A stretch of DNA of 64,000 nt from Bacteroides sp. 519 (GTDB lineage Bacteria; Bacteroidota; Bacteroidia; Bacteroidales; Bacteroidaceae). The notes under the pieces are model-generated. The model made no database searches. It was given only the letters and a program-made list of their open reading frames with translations, and was not told the DNA's origin. The stretch lies in NCBI RefSeq assembly GCF_010500955.1, contig NZ_QVMJ01000003.1, positions 307,542-371,541 of the forward strand, given 5' to 3'. A program made the position numbers and the translations under genes. Below, piece after piece: positions 17,227 to 23,197 of this stretch (position 1 is the first letter of the stretch; every line of letters starts with the position of its first letter).

Positions 17227-18750
17227 TTAACGGTTAGCCCGCTTCAATTCATCTTCTCTTTTCTTCGCCAATTCCTTCAAATTATGCTCAGCCTCGCTCA
17301 CCCCACCAACTGATGCCTGATTCAACAAACCAGTTGCCTTATCCAACTCACCACGTAACATATAGATGATACCCAGGTTGTTCCAGGCGGCAGGCAGATT
17401 ATTTGCTTTTTCCAACAGTCTTGCCGCTGTGGCCAGTTCGCCATTCTCAATTAGCAGGGCGGCAGCATTATTCATGGCTACAGGGTCGTTGTCGAAGTAC
17501 TTCGGAATGGTTTCGATAATAATTTTACGGTATTCGGGCTGATCTTTGCCATATTCCAAAGCTACACTATAGAGTTCTAACTGAGACAGGTTTTCGGGAT
17601 TGGTACCTACCAGCCGTCGGGCTTCGGTAGTGGTGTAATTACGTACAGAGTAGTCAATCTGGTATTCAACACGACGCAATTCGGGGAATATATCGCGAAG
17701 CAGAGTGTTGTAAACCGATAATTGTTTCAACTGCAATTCTTTAGTATCGTAGTCCGATTTGTTGTCAATTATGGCCAAAACACGATCTTTCTGTGCAACA
17801 GAACTTTCTTCTATTTTCGTTTTTAGTCCAATCCAGTCTTCGCCAACAGATCGAACTGTAAATATATTCTCACCAAGCATATAACGGTTTTTGATATAAT
17901 CTTTCAATGCAACAGCACGTTCATGGGCCAGTTTGTCGTTGCTGTTATATTTGCCTTCGGGCGAGGCATAGCCTTCTATAAACAAAGCGGTGATTTGGGC
18001 ATCCATATCGCCCATTACATCTACCAATGCATCGTTGATTTTACCTAGTTCAACAGGGTTCCGGCGGAAATCAGGAAGGATTACCGAACGTCCGGACTGG
18101 AAATCAAGGAAGGCACTTCCCTGACGGTTGCGTACTTTTGCAACATTGGCAGGCGTGGCTAAAGCCACAAGTGGCTGGACTTCATAGGGGGCACGGGGGG
18201 CGAGTGTAACCCGATCGCTAAGCTTATAGGTATAACTATTTACCGTGCTACGGCATCCTATCAACTCCTGACGAAGATACAATCCGGACTTATCCATCCA
18301 ACTTTCGTAGGGCAATGAAACAGCGTAATGCATTTGCTCGTCTGTATATTTTTCGCTATTTACAATCATTTGTGGAGCATCGTAGGTAGAAAGCCAATTA
18401 TCGCTGGCAATCATAAACCAACGGGCATTGAGTTTAGAACGCTTTTTACTATTCAATTGCACATAAGGAAGGTCAATGATGTGTTTACCGTTGCGAAGTT
18501 CGGGGGTAAAATACATGCTCGAACAGTTGGGAACTGCATGGGCCTCGACCTTGATGCTGAAGCAAACAATTAAACTGTCGTTACGCTCCGAAAAATCGGT
18601 AGACTCAACCATAACAGAGCCTTTGTAGTTCTGGGCAGAAAGATTGCCACAGGCTATAAAAATGATAAAGGCTATAAAGTAATGAGTTTTGAGTAATGAG
18701 TTTTGAGTTACGATGCTGTATGGGTTATTTTTATTTTTCATCTTCTTCAT
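17227..18750 (-). CDS. DUF3868/OmpA-like protein with C-terminal TPR-like region
   Basis: 507 residues. A hydrophobic signal segment (HYFIAFIIFIACGNLSAQ) is preceded by about 20 polar residues (KKMKNKNNPYSIVTQNSLL), much of it encoded by a dispersed repeat element (18,679-18,723). Residues about 45-190 match DUF3868 (beta-rich). Residues about 245-330 resemble an OmpA-type peptidoglycan-binding fold (ITALFIEGYASPEGKYNSNDKLAHERAVALKDYI). The end (LPAAWNNLGIIYMLRGELDKATGLLNQASVGG) is TPR-like. DUF3868 and DUF3575 proteins go together in Bacteroidales fimbrial operons and are thought to help anchor or assemble pili. Role here is inference from context. Confidence 0.75.
   Translation of the reverse strand: MKKMKNKNNPYSIVTQNSLLKTHYFIAFIIFIACGNLSAQNYKGSVMVESTDFSERNDSLIVCFSIKVEAHAVPNCSSMYFTPELRNGKHIIDLPYVQLNSKKRSKLNARWFMIASDNWLSTYDAPQMIVNSEKYTDEQMHYAVSLPYESWMDKSGLYLRQELIGCRSTVNSYTYKLSDRVTLAPRAPYEVQPLVALATPANVAKVRNRQGSAFLDFQSGRSVILPDFRRNPVELGKINDALVDVMGDMDAQITALFIEGYASPEGKYNSNDKLAHERAVALKDYIKNRYMLGENIFTVRSVGEDWIGLKTKIEESSVAQKDRVLAIIDNKSDYDTKELQLKQLSVYNTLLRDIFPELRRVEYQIDYSVRNYTTTEARRLVGTNPENLSQLELYSVALEYGKDQPEYRKIIIETIPKYFDNDPVAMNNAAALLIENGELATAARLLEKANNLPAAWNNLGIIYMLRGELDKATGLLNQASVGGVSEAEHNLKELAKKREDELKRANR
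18679..18723 (-). repeat. Heptad/CCATGCGGCATCG-family element inside a coding region
   Basis: Plus-strand arm made of the 7-bp words gAGTAATG/AGTTTTG followed by the apex variant CGATGCTGTATGG (reverse complement CCATACAGCATCG). It is one-armed. It lies entirely within codons near the start of the DUF3868 gene, where it encodes NPYSIVTQNSLLKTHY. Confidence 0.65.
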
Positions 18751-18759
18751 GTTGTTTTT

Positions 18760-18840
18760 TTATTTGAAACGCAGATTAGTGTGGATTAACGCAGATTATT
18801 TTAATTAGATTAACCCGCTTTAATCTGCGTTTCAAAAATC
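18760..18840. repeat. AACGCAGATTA inverted repeat
   Basis: GAAACGCAGATTA at the left end is answered by TAATCTGCGTTTC at the right end (13-bp inverted repeat); an extra ATTAACGCAGATTA lies between. It occupies the gap between the DUF3575 and DUF3868 genes, so a transcript could form a hairpin between the two cistrons. Confidence 0.6.
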
Positions 18841-18853
18841 AGTAGCGTCATTT

Positions 18854-19459
18854 TTACTTCAAAAAATAAATTAAGTTCAACCCAATCTTTGTGGGTCCAA
18901 CATAGTGAGTAGTGCCCTCGTCGAGCTTAAGGCCGCATTTAGGCGCTTCGAACTTTTCGTAATCAATATACGCATAACCAAAACCAATGGTAAACTCCAT
19001 CGACCACCGGGGAGAGAGCAACCAGTGATAACCCCACGAAACCCCACCACCGGCAAGCCAGCCTTCGTAACGGTGATGCCTGGTAGCTTTCAAAGGACCA
19101 ATATTACCTACATTGTACTCGCCATAATGTCCGTGAATGCCCAGAAAATGGCCCGAGAAAGATTCGCAGAGCCAGTAGCGAAGCTCGGGTTGAACAAGAA
19201 GATGTTTCCACTTCCGGTTGTTTGAAAAACTAAAAGAATTGTAACTGACTGGTATGTCGAGGGTATAACGTTTGCTGAGTTTGAACTCGACTCCCAGATT
19301 CAGACTTAGAACCGCATCATAAAGCAAATTGCTTTTTATGGAAAAATGGGGAATAGGATCGTACAAACGATGGCTATAGCCGGATAACTCTTGCGAACGG
19401 ACAACCCCCGACGCCAGTGAGAAAACAAGGATGACTATAAATATGGATGAATTACGCAT
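18854..19459 (-). CDS. DUF3575 outer-membrane beta-barrel protein
   Basis: 201 residues with a signal peptide (MRNSSIFIVILVFSLASGVVRSQE). The motif KSNLLYDAVLSLNLGVEFKL near residue 42 and alternating aromatic strands ending in ...IGLNLIYFLK are diagnostic of DUF3575, a small outer-membrane barrel family found in Bacteroidales fimbrial operons. It probably supplies an outer-membrane partner for the DUF3868 protein. It follows the 111-aa ORF by 32 bp. Confidence 0.82.
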   Translation of the reverse strand: MRNSSIFIVILVFSLASGVVRSQELSGYSHRLYDPIPHFSIKSNLLYDAVLSLNLGVEFKLSKRYTLDIPVSYNSFSFSNNRKWKHLLVQPELRYWLCESFSGHFLGIHGHYGEYNVGNIGPLKATRHHRYEGWLAGGGVSWGYHWLLSPRWSMEFTIGFGYAYIDYEKFEAPKCGLKLDEGTTHYVGPTKIGLNLIYFLK

Positions 19460-19491
19460 AATACGAAATTTACAAGTTTACGGATTACAAA

Positions 19492-19827
19492 TTAAGAGTG
19501 ACGAGAGGATTCGATTTTGTTTAACCAAAGTCTATAACTACGATTAAACTGACGAATTGTGCGAGGAAACTCGGTCCGACATTCTCTGCTTACAAGAAGA
19601 CGGTCAACGACTTTACCAACTTCGCTTAAGATAGAAACCAAAGAGGGTATATCAAGACTGCGGGTTATACGTCCCGAACCGGAAAGATAACCTTGCAAAC
19701 GCAACTCTTCAGGAGAAGGTGAGGAAGAAACTACATGTCGACTTTGTTTACGACGAGGTGTTTCAATACACAATTTACTTGCGCGGTGAAGCAAGTATAC
19801 TACATATAAAGTCTTCTGGTCTAACAT
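19492..19827 (-). CDS. Unrecognised 111-aa protein, first ORF of the fimbrial operon
   Basis: MLDQKTLYVVYLLHRASKLC start at 19827. Basic (many Arg and Ser), no signal peptide, no transmembrane helix; the end (RTIRQFNRSYRLWLNKIESS) could be a helix. It starts 20 bp downstream of the left inverted repeat of the putative invertible promoter and ends 32 bp before DUF3575, so it would be the first cistron of the operon in the ON state. No family recognised; it may be a small cytoplasmic regulator, or an untranslated leader that happens to be open. Confidence 0.45.
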   Translation of the reverse strand: MLDQKTLYVVYLLHRASKLCIETPRRKQSRHVVSSSPSPEELRLQGYLSGSGRITRSLDIPSLVSILSEVGKVVDRLLVSRECRTEFPRTIRQFNRSYRLWLNKIESSRHS

Positions 19828-19847
19828 AATACTTTAGTCGTTAATCA

Positions 19848-20245
19848 TCCGTCTTATCTAAGGAGACGGACATTTTTCTGAAATGCAATAAAACAAAGGC
19901 TAGAACAAAATAGAAATAAAACAGAAATGTAATGTGTGCTATTTTAACCGCAAAAAGGAATCAAAGAACAAAAAAACAGAAAGAAAGAAGAATACTTCAG
20001 AACAAGTGGAAAACCTATGTAAATATTTAATTAAGGTTAAATATTATAGCTACAAAATAATGAATTTGTAACATATTATATCCCAACAAACACCTTATTT
20101 ATAATGAATTTGAGTGATAATATACGTTTTTGTTACTGTGTTAAAAAAGCGGCAACCCGAAAAAAACAGACTCCATATTGCATAGTTAAACCAATAGTTG
20201 TACATTTGCATCATGAACACAGTCCGTCTCCTTAGATAAGACGGA
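19848..20245. promoter_or_regulatory. Putative invertible promoter segment (fimbrial phase switch, OFF orientation)
   Basis: Two perfect 24-bp inverted repeats, 19,848-19,871 and 20,222-20,245 (GTCCGTCTCCTTAGATAAGA... in the right copy), enclose 350 bp of about 70% AT DNA without genes. Each repeat is itself an imperfect palindrome (TCCGTCT...AGACGGA). Inside, next to the right repeat, is a promoter-like pair facing right, away from the fimbrial operon. If the segment is flipped, coordinate x becomes 40,093 - x, so the -7 box would fall at 19,885-19,892 facing left, with transcription starting about 50 nt before the ATG at 19,827. This is the architecture of Bacteroidales invertible promoters that control capsules and fimbriae. 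No recombinase gene lies in the window. Inversion itself is inferred. Confidence 0.75.
20177..20208 (+). promoter_or_regulatory. Promoter inside the invertible segment, facing away from the operon
   Basis: ATTG (20,177-20,180), 20 bp, then TACATTTG (20,201-20,208), matching TTTG-N19/20-TAnnTTTG. The same -7 octamer followed by CATC is used by the tRNA-Glu promoter in this window. As placed, it fires rightward across the right inverted repeat into the IS remnant, where no plus-strand gene exists. Confidence 0.7.
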
Positions 20246-20309
20246 CATGTAGCATAGAAAACCCACACGCATTTATTTCTGTAATTACTATAGCTTTTCG
20301 GATACCACA

Positions 20310-21296
20310 TCAGTGTATGGAAACCAAACTACCATCGTCGTTTTGAGCATGAATGGATGCGCTATGCCAAAAGACCCGCTTTAACTTTGCATTAAATGAT
20401 TCCGCTGAGGCGTTTGTTTGCCTACTCACAAAGAAGTTTAATATGGTGTCATAATGATTAGTGAAGGTGTCAATAACAGTATGGAAAGCATTCCCTGCCA
20501 ACCTACTTACCTTGTCAAACCATTTAGCCAAATTCAGTCTTGCTGCATTCTTACTGCTTTTCTTATTGTAGATATTGGTCAGTTCCATGGCTACATCGTA
20601 TGCCTGTTTCAATTCCGGATAAAACTCAAAGATGATATCCGCCCTCCATCTCTGTGAGGGTGTCCACTTAGTTTCATGTCTTGTTAGGATGAACCTTGCC
20701 CGTGCCAAGAGTTGTTTGCGTGTATCTCCATTAGCATACCGGAAAGGAATATATTGTTTTTTCTCTTCTCTACACTTTTTTATTTCTGCATTCTCCAAAT
20801 CTCTGGCCATCCAACGGTAAGTTATGCGCAAGTCATCCAGCGCATCGTAATAAAGCTTTTGTACATGAAAACGATCGTTGGTAATGCGTGCCTTAGGGAA
20901 CACCGAACGAGCTATGAGCATCATAGCAGAGGAAAGATCCAGAGTTATCTCTTCCACTAGCAGGCGTTTGTTTCGGTTAATTTTCTCAAGTACGGCGATT
21001 ACCGTTTCTGCTTTTGTGCCGTGGACAGCAGCCACAAGAGTACCAGGACCGCCATGTCCGTCTTTGTTGGTCAGAAAAGTGTAGACCTCACCACTACTCA
21101 GACAGGTTTCGTCCAAACTTAAATTAGGACCGATGTTTTCAGGAAATAGCAGATATTCAGAGGCATGTGACAATTGATTCCACTGTCGATAATCACTGAA
21201 GTGTTCTTTGTATTGACTGCTGAGTAACTTACCATTGACACCATAATGTTCAGCGATACCTTTGATACTTTCGGCAGTACTCTCAATCCTCTTCTT
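20310..21296 (-). pseudogene. ISAon1-type transposase, C-terminally truncated
   Basis: The frame is open from 21296 (KKRIESTAESIKGIAEHYGVNG) to 20310, about 328 codons, with no ATG at its beginning. DDE core of the ISL3-like (ISAon1) group: NLSLDETCLSSGEVYTFLTNK, ITNDRFHVQKLYYDALDDLR and the late Glu in NASAESFNAKLK. After AKLK the sequence stops resembling the family (RVFWHSASIHAQNDDGSLVSIH), and the usual C-terminal FR..FRGVR region is missing. The gene therefore looks broken. It is preceded by the N-terminal ORF in an overlapping frame. It lies directly to the right of the invertible segment. Confidence 0.72.
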
Positions 21297-21633
21297 TTAA
21301 AAAAACAACGAACTCAGGGGATAATTTAGAGCCGTCTTCAGTCAAGTCATCAAAGTTATAAGTGAATATTTCACCTGTAGAACGATCAACCCATTTACGG
21401 CGACGAACATGAAGATAGACACTGCGACCGCGAATCGGAAAGTCTTGTATCGTTTTAGCTTCGGTAAAACCATAAGGACGAACGGTTCCTTTCTTATAGT
21501 CCTCACGGGACATATACTCACGCTCATCTAACCAATACTCTAAAGTGGATTCACTCTCACGATAATCTACAAAATTAAAATTGTCGGTGATTACTTCAGG
21601 GAAAATACTTCGTAATATCTGATATTGTTTCAT
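21283..21633 (-). CDS. ISAon1-type transposase N-terminal ORF
   Basis: Counted from the ATG at 21633, 116 residues (MKQYQILRSIFPEVITDNFN); an open frame extends upstream and the family usually has a few more residues (LLPLG...), so the true start may be non-ATG. Contains the family motif DFPIRGRSVYLHVRRRKWVDRSTGE and ends SPEFVVFLKEED. These elements encode the transposase in two ORFs. Here ORF2 is in the +1 frame relative to ORF1; a TTTTTTTAAAAG run lies at the overlap (near 21,290-21,310), but the common -1 slippery reading does not lead into ORF2. Confidence 0.68.
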   Translation of the reverse strand: MKQYQILRSIFPEVITDNFNFVDYRESESTLEYWLDEREYMSREDYKKGTVRPYGFTEAKTIQDFPIRGRSVYLHVRRRKWVDRSTGEIFTYNFDDLTEDGSKLSPEFVVFLKEED

Positions 21634-21744
21634 GCCCAAAGGTAATAATTGAGAAGCAGATTTGAATGGTTTGCAACCGGGTTTTAGGACTGACCCATTT
21701 AAAGTTGACCCCGTTGGGGTCACAATTACAATATAATTTGCCAA

Positions 21745-21796
21745 CGTAGGGCTTTGCCCTACGCTACTGCATAGAGGCCGTTGGCCTCCATATCTA
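21745..21796. repeat. Double hairpin CGTAGGGC...GCCCTACG plus scar repeat copy 2
   Basis: CGTAGGGC-TTT-GCCCTACG (21,745-21,763) is a perfect 8-bp stem. It is followed by GAGGCCGTTGGCCTC and then CATATCTA; positions 21,776-21,796 match the scar at 8,454 in 20 of 21 bases. It lies between the IS remnant and the rpsT terminator. Confidence 0.6.
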
Positions 21797-21833
21797 AATT
21801 TAACAGCCACTGAGTTCACAGCACCATATACAC

Positions 21834-21862
21834 GAAAAAAGCCAGACCCTAAAGCCTGACTT
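21834..21862 (-). terminator. Intrinsic terminator of rpsT
   Basis: Reverse strand stem AAGTCAGGC / GTCTGGCTT (two G-U pairs, 6-nt loop) followed by TTTTTTCG. It begins 36 bp after the rpsT stop. Confidence 0.8.
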
Positions 21863-21897
21863 TAATACTATTCTAAAATTTCAAAAAATTCCTTTTC

Positions 21898-22152
21898 TTA
21901 GCCTAACTTGTTAATGTAGATAGCCAATTTCGACTTCAAGTTATTCGCCTTGTTTTTGTGAATGATATTCACTTTAGCCAACTTGTCTACTTTCTTAACA
22001 ACAGTTGGATACAAAGCTTCCGCTTCTTTCTTATCAGTAGTAGAACGAAGTTTTCTAACAGCATTTCTCATGGTTTTAGCATAATATCTGTTATGAAGTC
22101 TTCTCTTTTCTTCTTGTCTGATTCTTTTTAATGATGATTTATGATTTGCCAT
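21898..22152 (-). CDS. rpsT: 30S ribosomal protein S20
   Basis: 84 residues, highly basic: [44 protein letters not shown], the standard S20 N-terminus, then [27 protein letters not shown] with the conserved KGIIHKNKA-like box. S20 is a 16S rRNA-binding primary assembly protein of the small subunit. The gene lies 40 bp downstream of tRNA-Glu on the same strand, so both are probably transcribed from the tRNA promoter at 22,319-22,349. Confidence 0.96.
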   Translation of the reverse strand: MANHKSSLKRIRQEEKRRLHNRYYAKTMRNAVRKLRSTTDKKEAEALYPTVVKKVDKLAKVNIIHKNKANNLKSKLAIYINKLG

Positions 22153-22192
22153 TTTCGACTAATCTTTTTTAATTTCGTTATTGTTTTATTTG

Positions 22193-22264
22193 TAGCCCAT
22201 AGGGGAGTCGAACCCCTCTTTCAAGAATGAAAATCTTGCGTCCTAACCGATAGACGAATGGGCC
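22193..22264 (-). tRNA. tRNA-Glu (UUC anticodon)
   Basis: 72 nt beginning GGCCCATTCGTCTATCGG. Acceptor stem GGCCCAT/ATGGGCT with a G-U first pair, D-loop ATCGGTTAGGA, anticodon loop TTTTCAT with TTC, variable loop, T-arm AGGGGTTCGACTCCCCT and discriminator A. CCA is not encoded. Confidence 0.95.
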
Positions 22265-22318
22265 AGTTGGTTAAGCATTTCTGCTTGGTTAACCGATGTT
22301 ATCTCTCGATTGCGGATG

Positions 22319-22349
22319 CAAATGTATGGACTATTTTTGAATTGACAAA
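22319..22349 (-). promoter_or_regulatory. Consensus promoter of tRNA-Glu-rpsT
   Basis: Reverse strand TTTG (22,349-22,346), exactly 19 bp, then TACATTTG (22,326-22,319): a full match to the Bacteroidales primary sigma consensus, 55 bp before the tRNA. Confidence 0.82.
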
Positions 22350-22481
22350 ACATTCGGCAAAAATATTTCTGCTTTTTTTCATAACTAAAACTATTTATTG
22401 CTGATAATCAAGCAAATAGATAACTAAAAAAAAATATCGCAGCTTTGTGCCTTGCTTCATCAATTTGGTTGAATCAGACTG

Positions 22482-22635
22482 GTGTTGAATAAAAACACAG
22501 AGTCACAGAAACACTGAGCTTTTCCTTGTGCTGAACACGGAGGCTTCGCTTTTGTCGTACAATAACTCTGTGTTCAGCACAAGGAAAGGCTCCGTGTTTC
22601 TGTGACTCTGTGTTTTAATTTTAGTTCAACACAGC
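22482..22635. repeat. Long inverted repeat of CACAGAGTCACAGAAACAC words
   Basis: Left arm 22,482-22,542 and right arm 22,565-22,635 pair almost throughout: AACACAGAGTCACAGAAACAC, then CTTTTCCTTGTGCTGAACAC on the left are answered by their complements on the right. The arms differ by a few mismatches and a short insertion. The loop is about 22 bp. No ORF of interest; it follows no gene closely. Confidence 0.8.
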
Positions 22636-22650
22636 CTCTAACCGAACCAA

Positions 22651-22731
22651 AAATGCAGTTCATTTGCCCCTTAAATGCAGTTCATTTACACCTCAAATGC
22701 AGTTCATTTAGCATGCAAATGCAGTTCATTT
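22651..22731. repeat. Array A: AAATGCAGTTCATTT x4, 22-bp pitch
   Basis: Four identical copies start at 22,651, 22,673, 22,695 and 22,717, exactly 22 bp apart, with unrelated 7-bp spacers (gcccctt, acacctc, agcatgc). The word is a partial palindrome (AAATG.....CATTT). No protein-coding sense. Confidence 0.92.
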
Positions 22732-22737
22732 GTAACG

Positions 22738-22862
22738 CTATATAGCTTCACGCCCTCGGTCTATATAGCTCTGGCCCTTTCGTCTATATAGCTTCGACCT
22801 CTCCGTCTATATAGCTTTGACCCCTCGGTCTATATAGCTTCAAATCTTCGATCTACAACTTC
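22738..22862. repeat. Array B: CTATATAGCT x5-6, 23-bp pitch
   Basis: CTATATAGCT starts at 22,738, 22,761, 22,784, 22,807 and 22,830, exactly 23 bp apart, with a decayed sixth unit (CTACAACT) at 22,853. The core GCTATATAGC is palindromic. Spacers differ but most are pyrimidine-rich and end in TCGGT, TCCGT or TTCGT. It follows array A with only 6 bp between them. Confidence 0.92.
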
Positions 22863-23108
22863 GTTTTTATAACTACTACAGCAACAACAGCAGTTTCTTC
22901 TTTTTATATTTTCTTCTGATGTTATGTTCTTTTCTGTTCTTTTCTTTTCTGTTGTTATAGCGATACTATATTATTTTTCGCCCGATTGTACATATTCGTC
23001 CCACAAAGCAAATACATAACAGGCTGTTTTATAACACAGTGAATGAGCCCGGATGTACAATTATTTAAATTGCCAACAGAGGTTAAAAACAAACGTTTGA
23101 CTATCAAA

Positions 23109-23175
23109 CGAGTGCAAAACGGATGCAAAAACGAGTGCAAAATGAATGTAAAACGGATGTAAAATGAACACAAAA
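23109..23175. repeat. Array C: (C/T)G(A/G)(A/G)TG(C/T)AAAA x6, 11-bp pitch
   Basis: Units CGAGTGCAAAA, CGGATGCAAAAA, CGAGTGCAAAA, TGAATGTAAAA, CGGATGTAAAA and TGAACACAAAA start at 23,109, 23,120, 23,132, 23,143, 23,154 and 23,165: one helical turn per unit. The A-tracts are in phase, so the DNA is likely bent. It lies immediately downstream of the acyloxyacyl hydrolase gene. Between arrays B and C (22,863-23,108) I see only AT-rich DNA and the small palindrome CAAACGTTTG near 23,091. Confidence 0.85.
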
Positions 23176-23197
23176 CAAACGGCATTGAACATTTTAC

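Noticed and set aside
19848-20245. The 24-bp inverted repeats as ends of an insertion sequence
   Set aside because: The 350 bp inside hold no ORF or transposase, the neighbouring ISAon1 remnant lies outside them, and no target-site duplication flanks them.
21283-21310. Standard -1 programmed frameshift (T TTT TTA) joining the ISAon1 ORFs
   Set aside because: The heptamer is present in the ORF1 frame, but a -1 slip leads into a frame other than that of ORF2, which is +1.
22651-22862. Regularly spaced repeats resembling a CRISPR array
   Set aside because: Repeat words are only 10-15 bp and spacers 7-13 bp, far shorter than CRISPR units, and there are no cas genes.
22955-23185. 76-aa reverse-strand ORF
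   Set aside because: It runs through array C (11-bp units) and low-complexity DNA; the Phe/Leu/His-rich peptide reflects the repeat.
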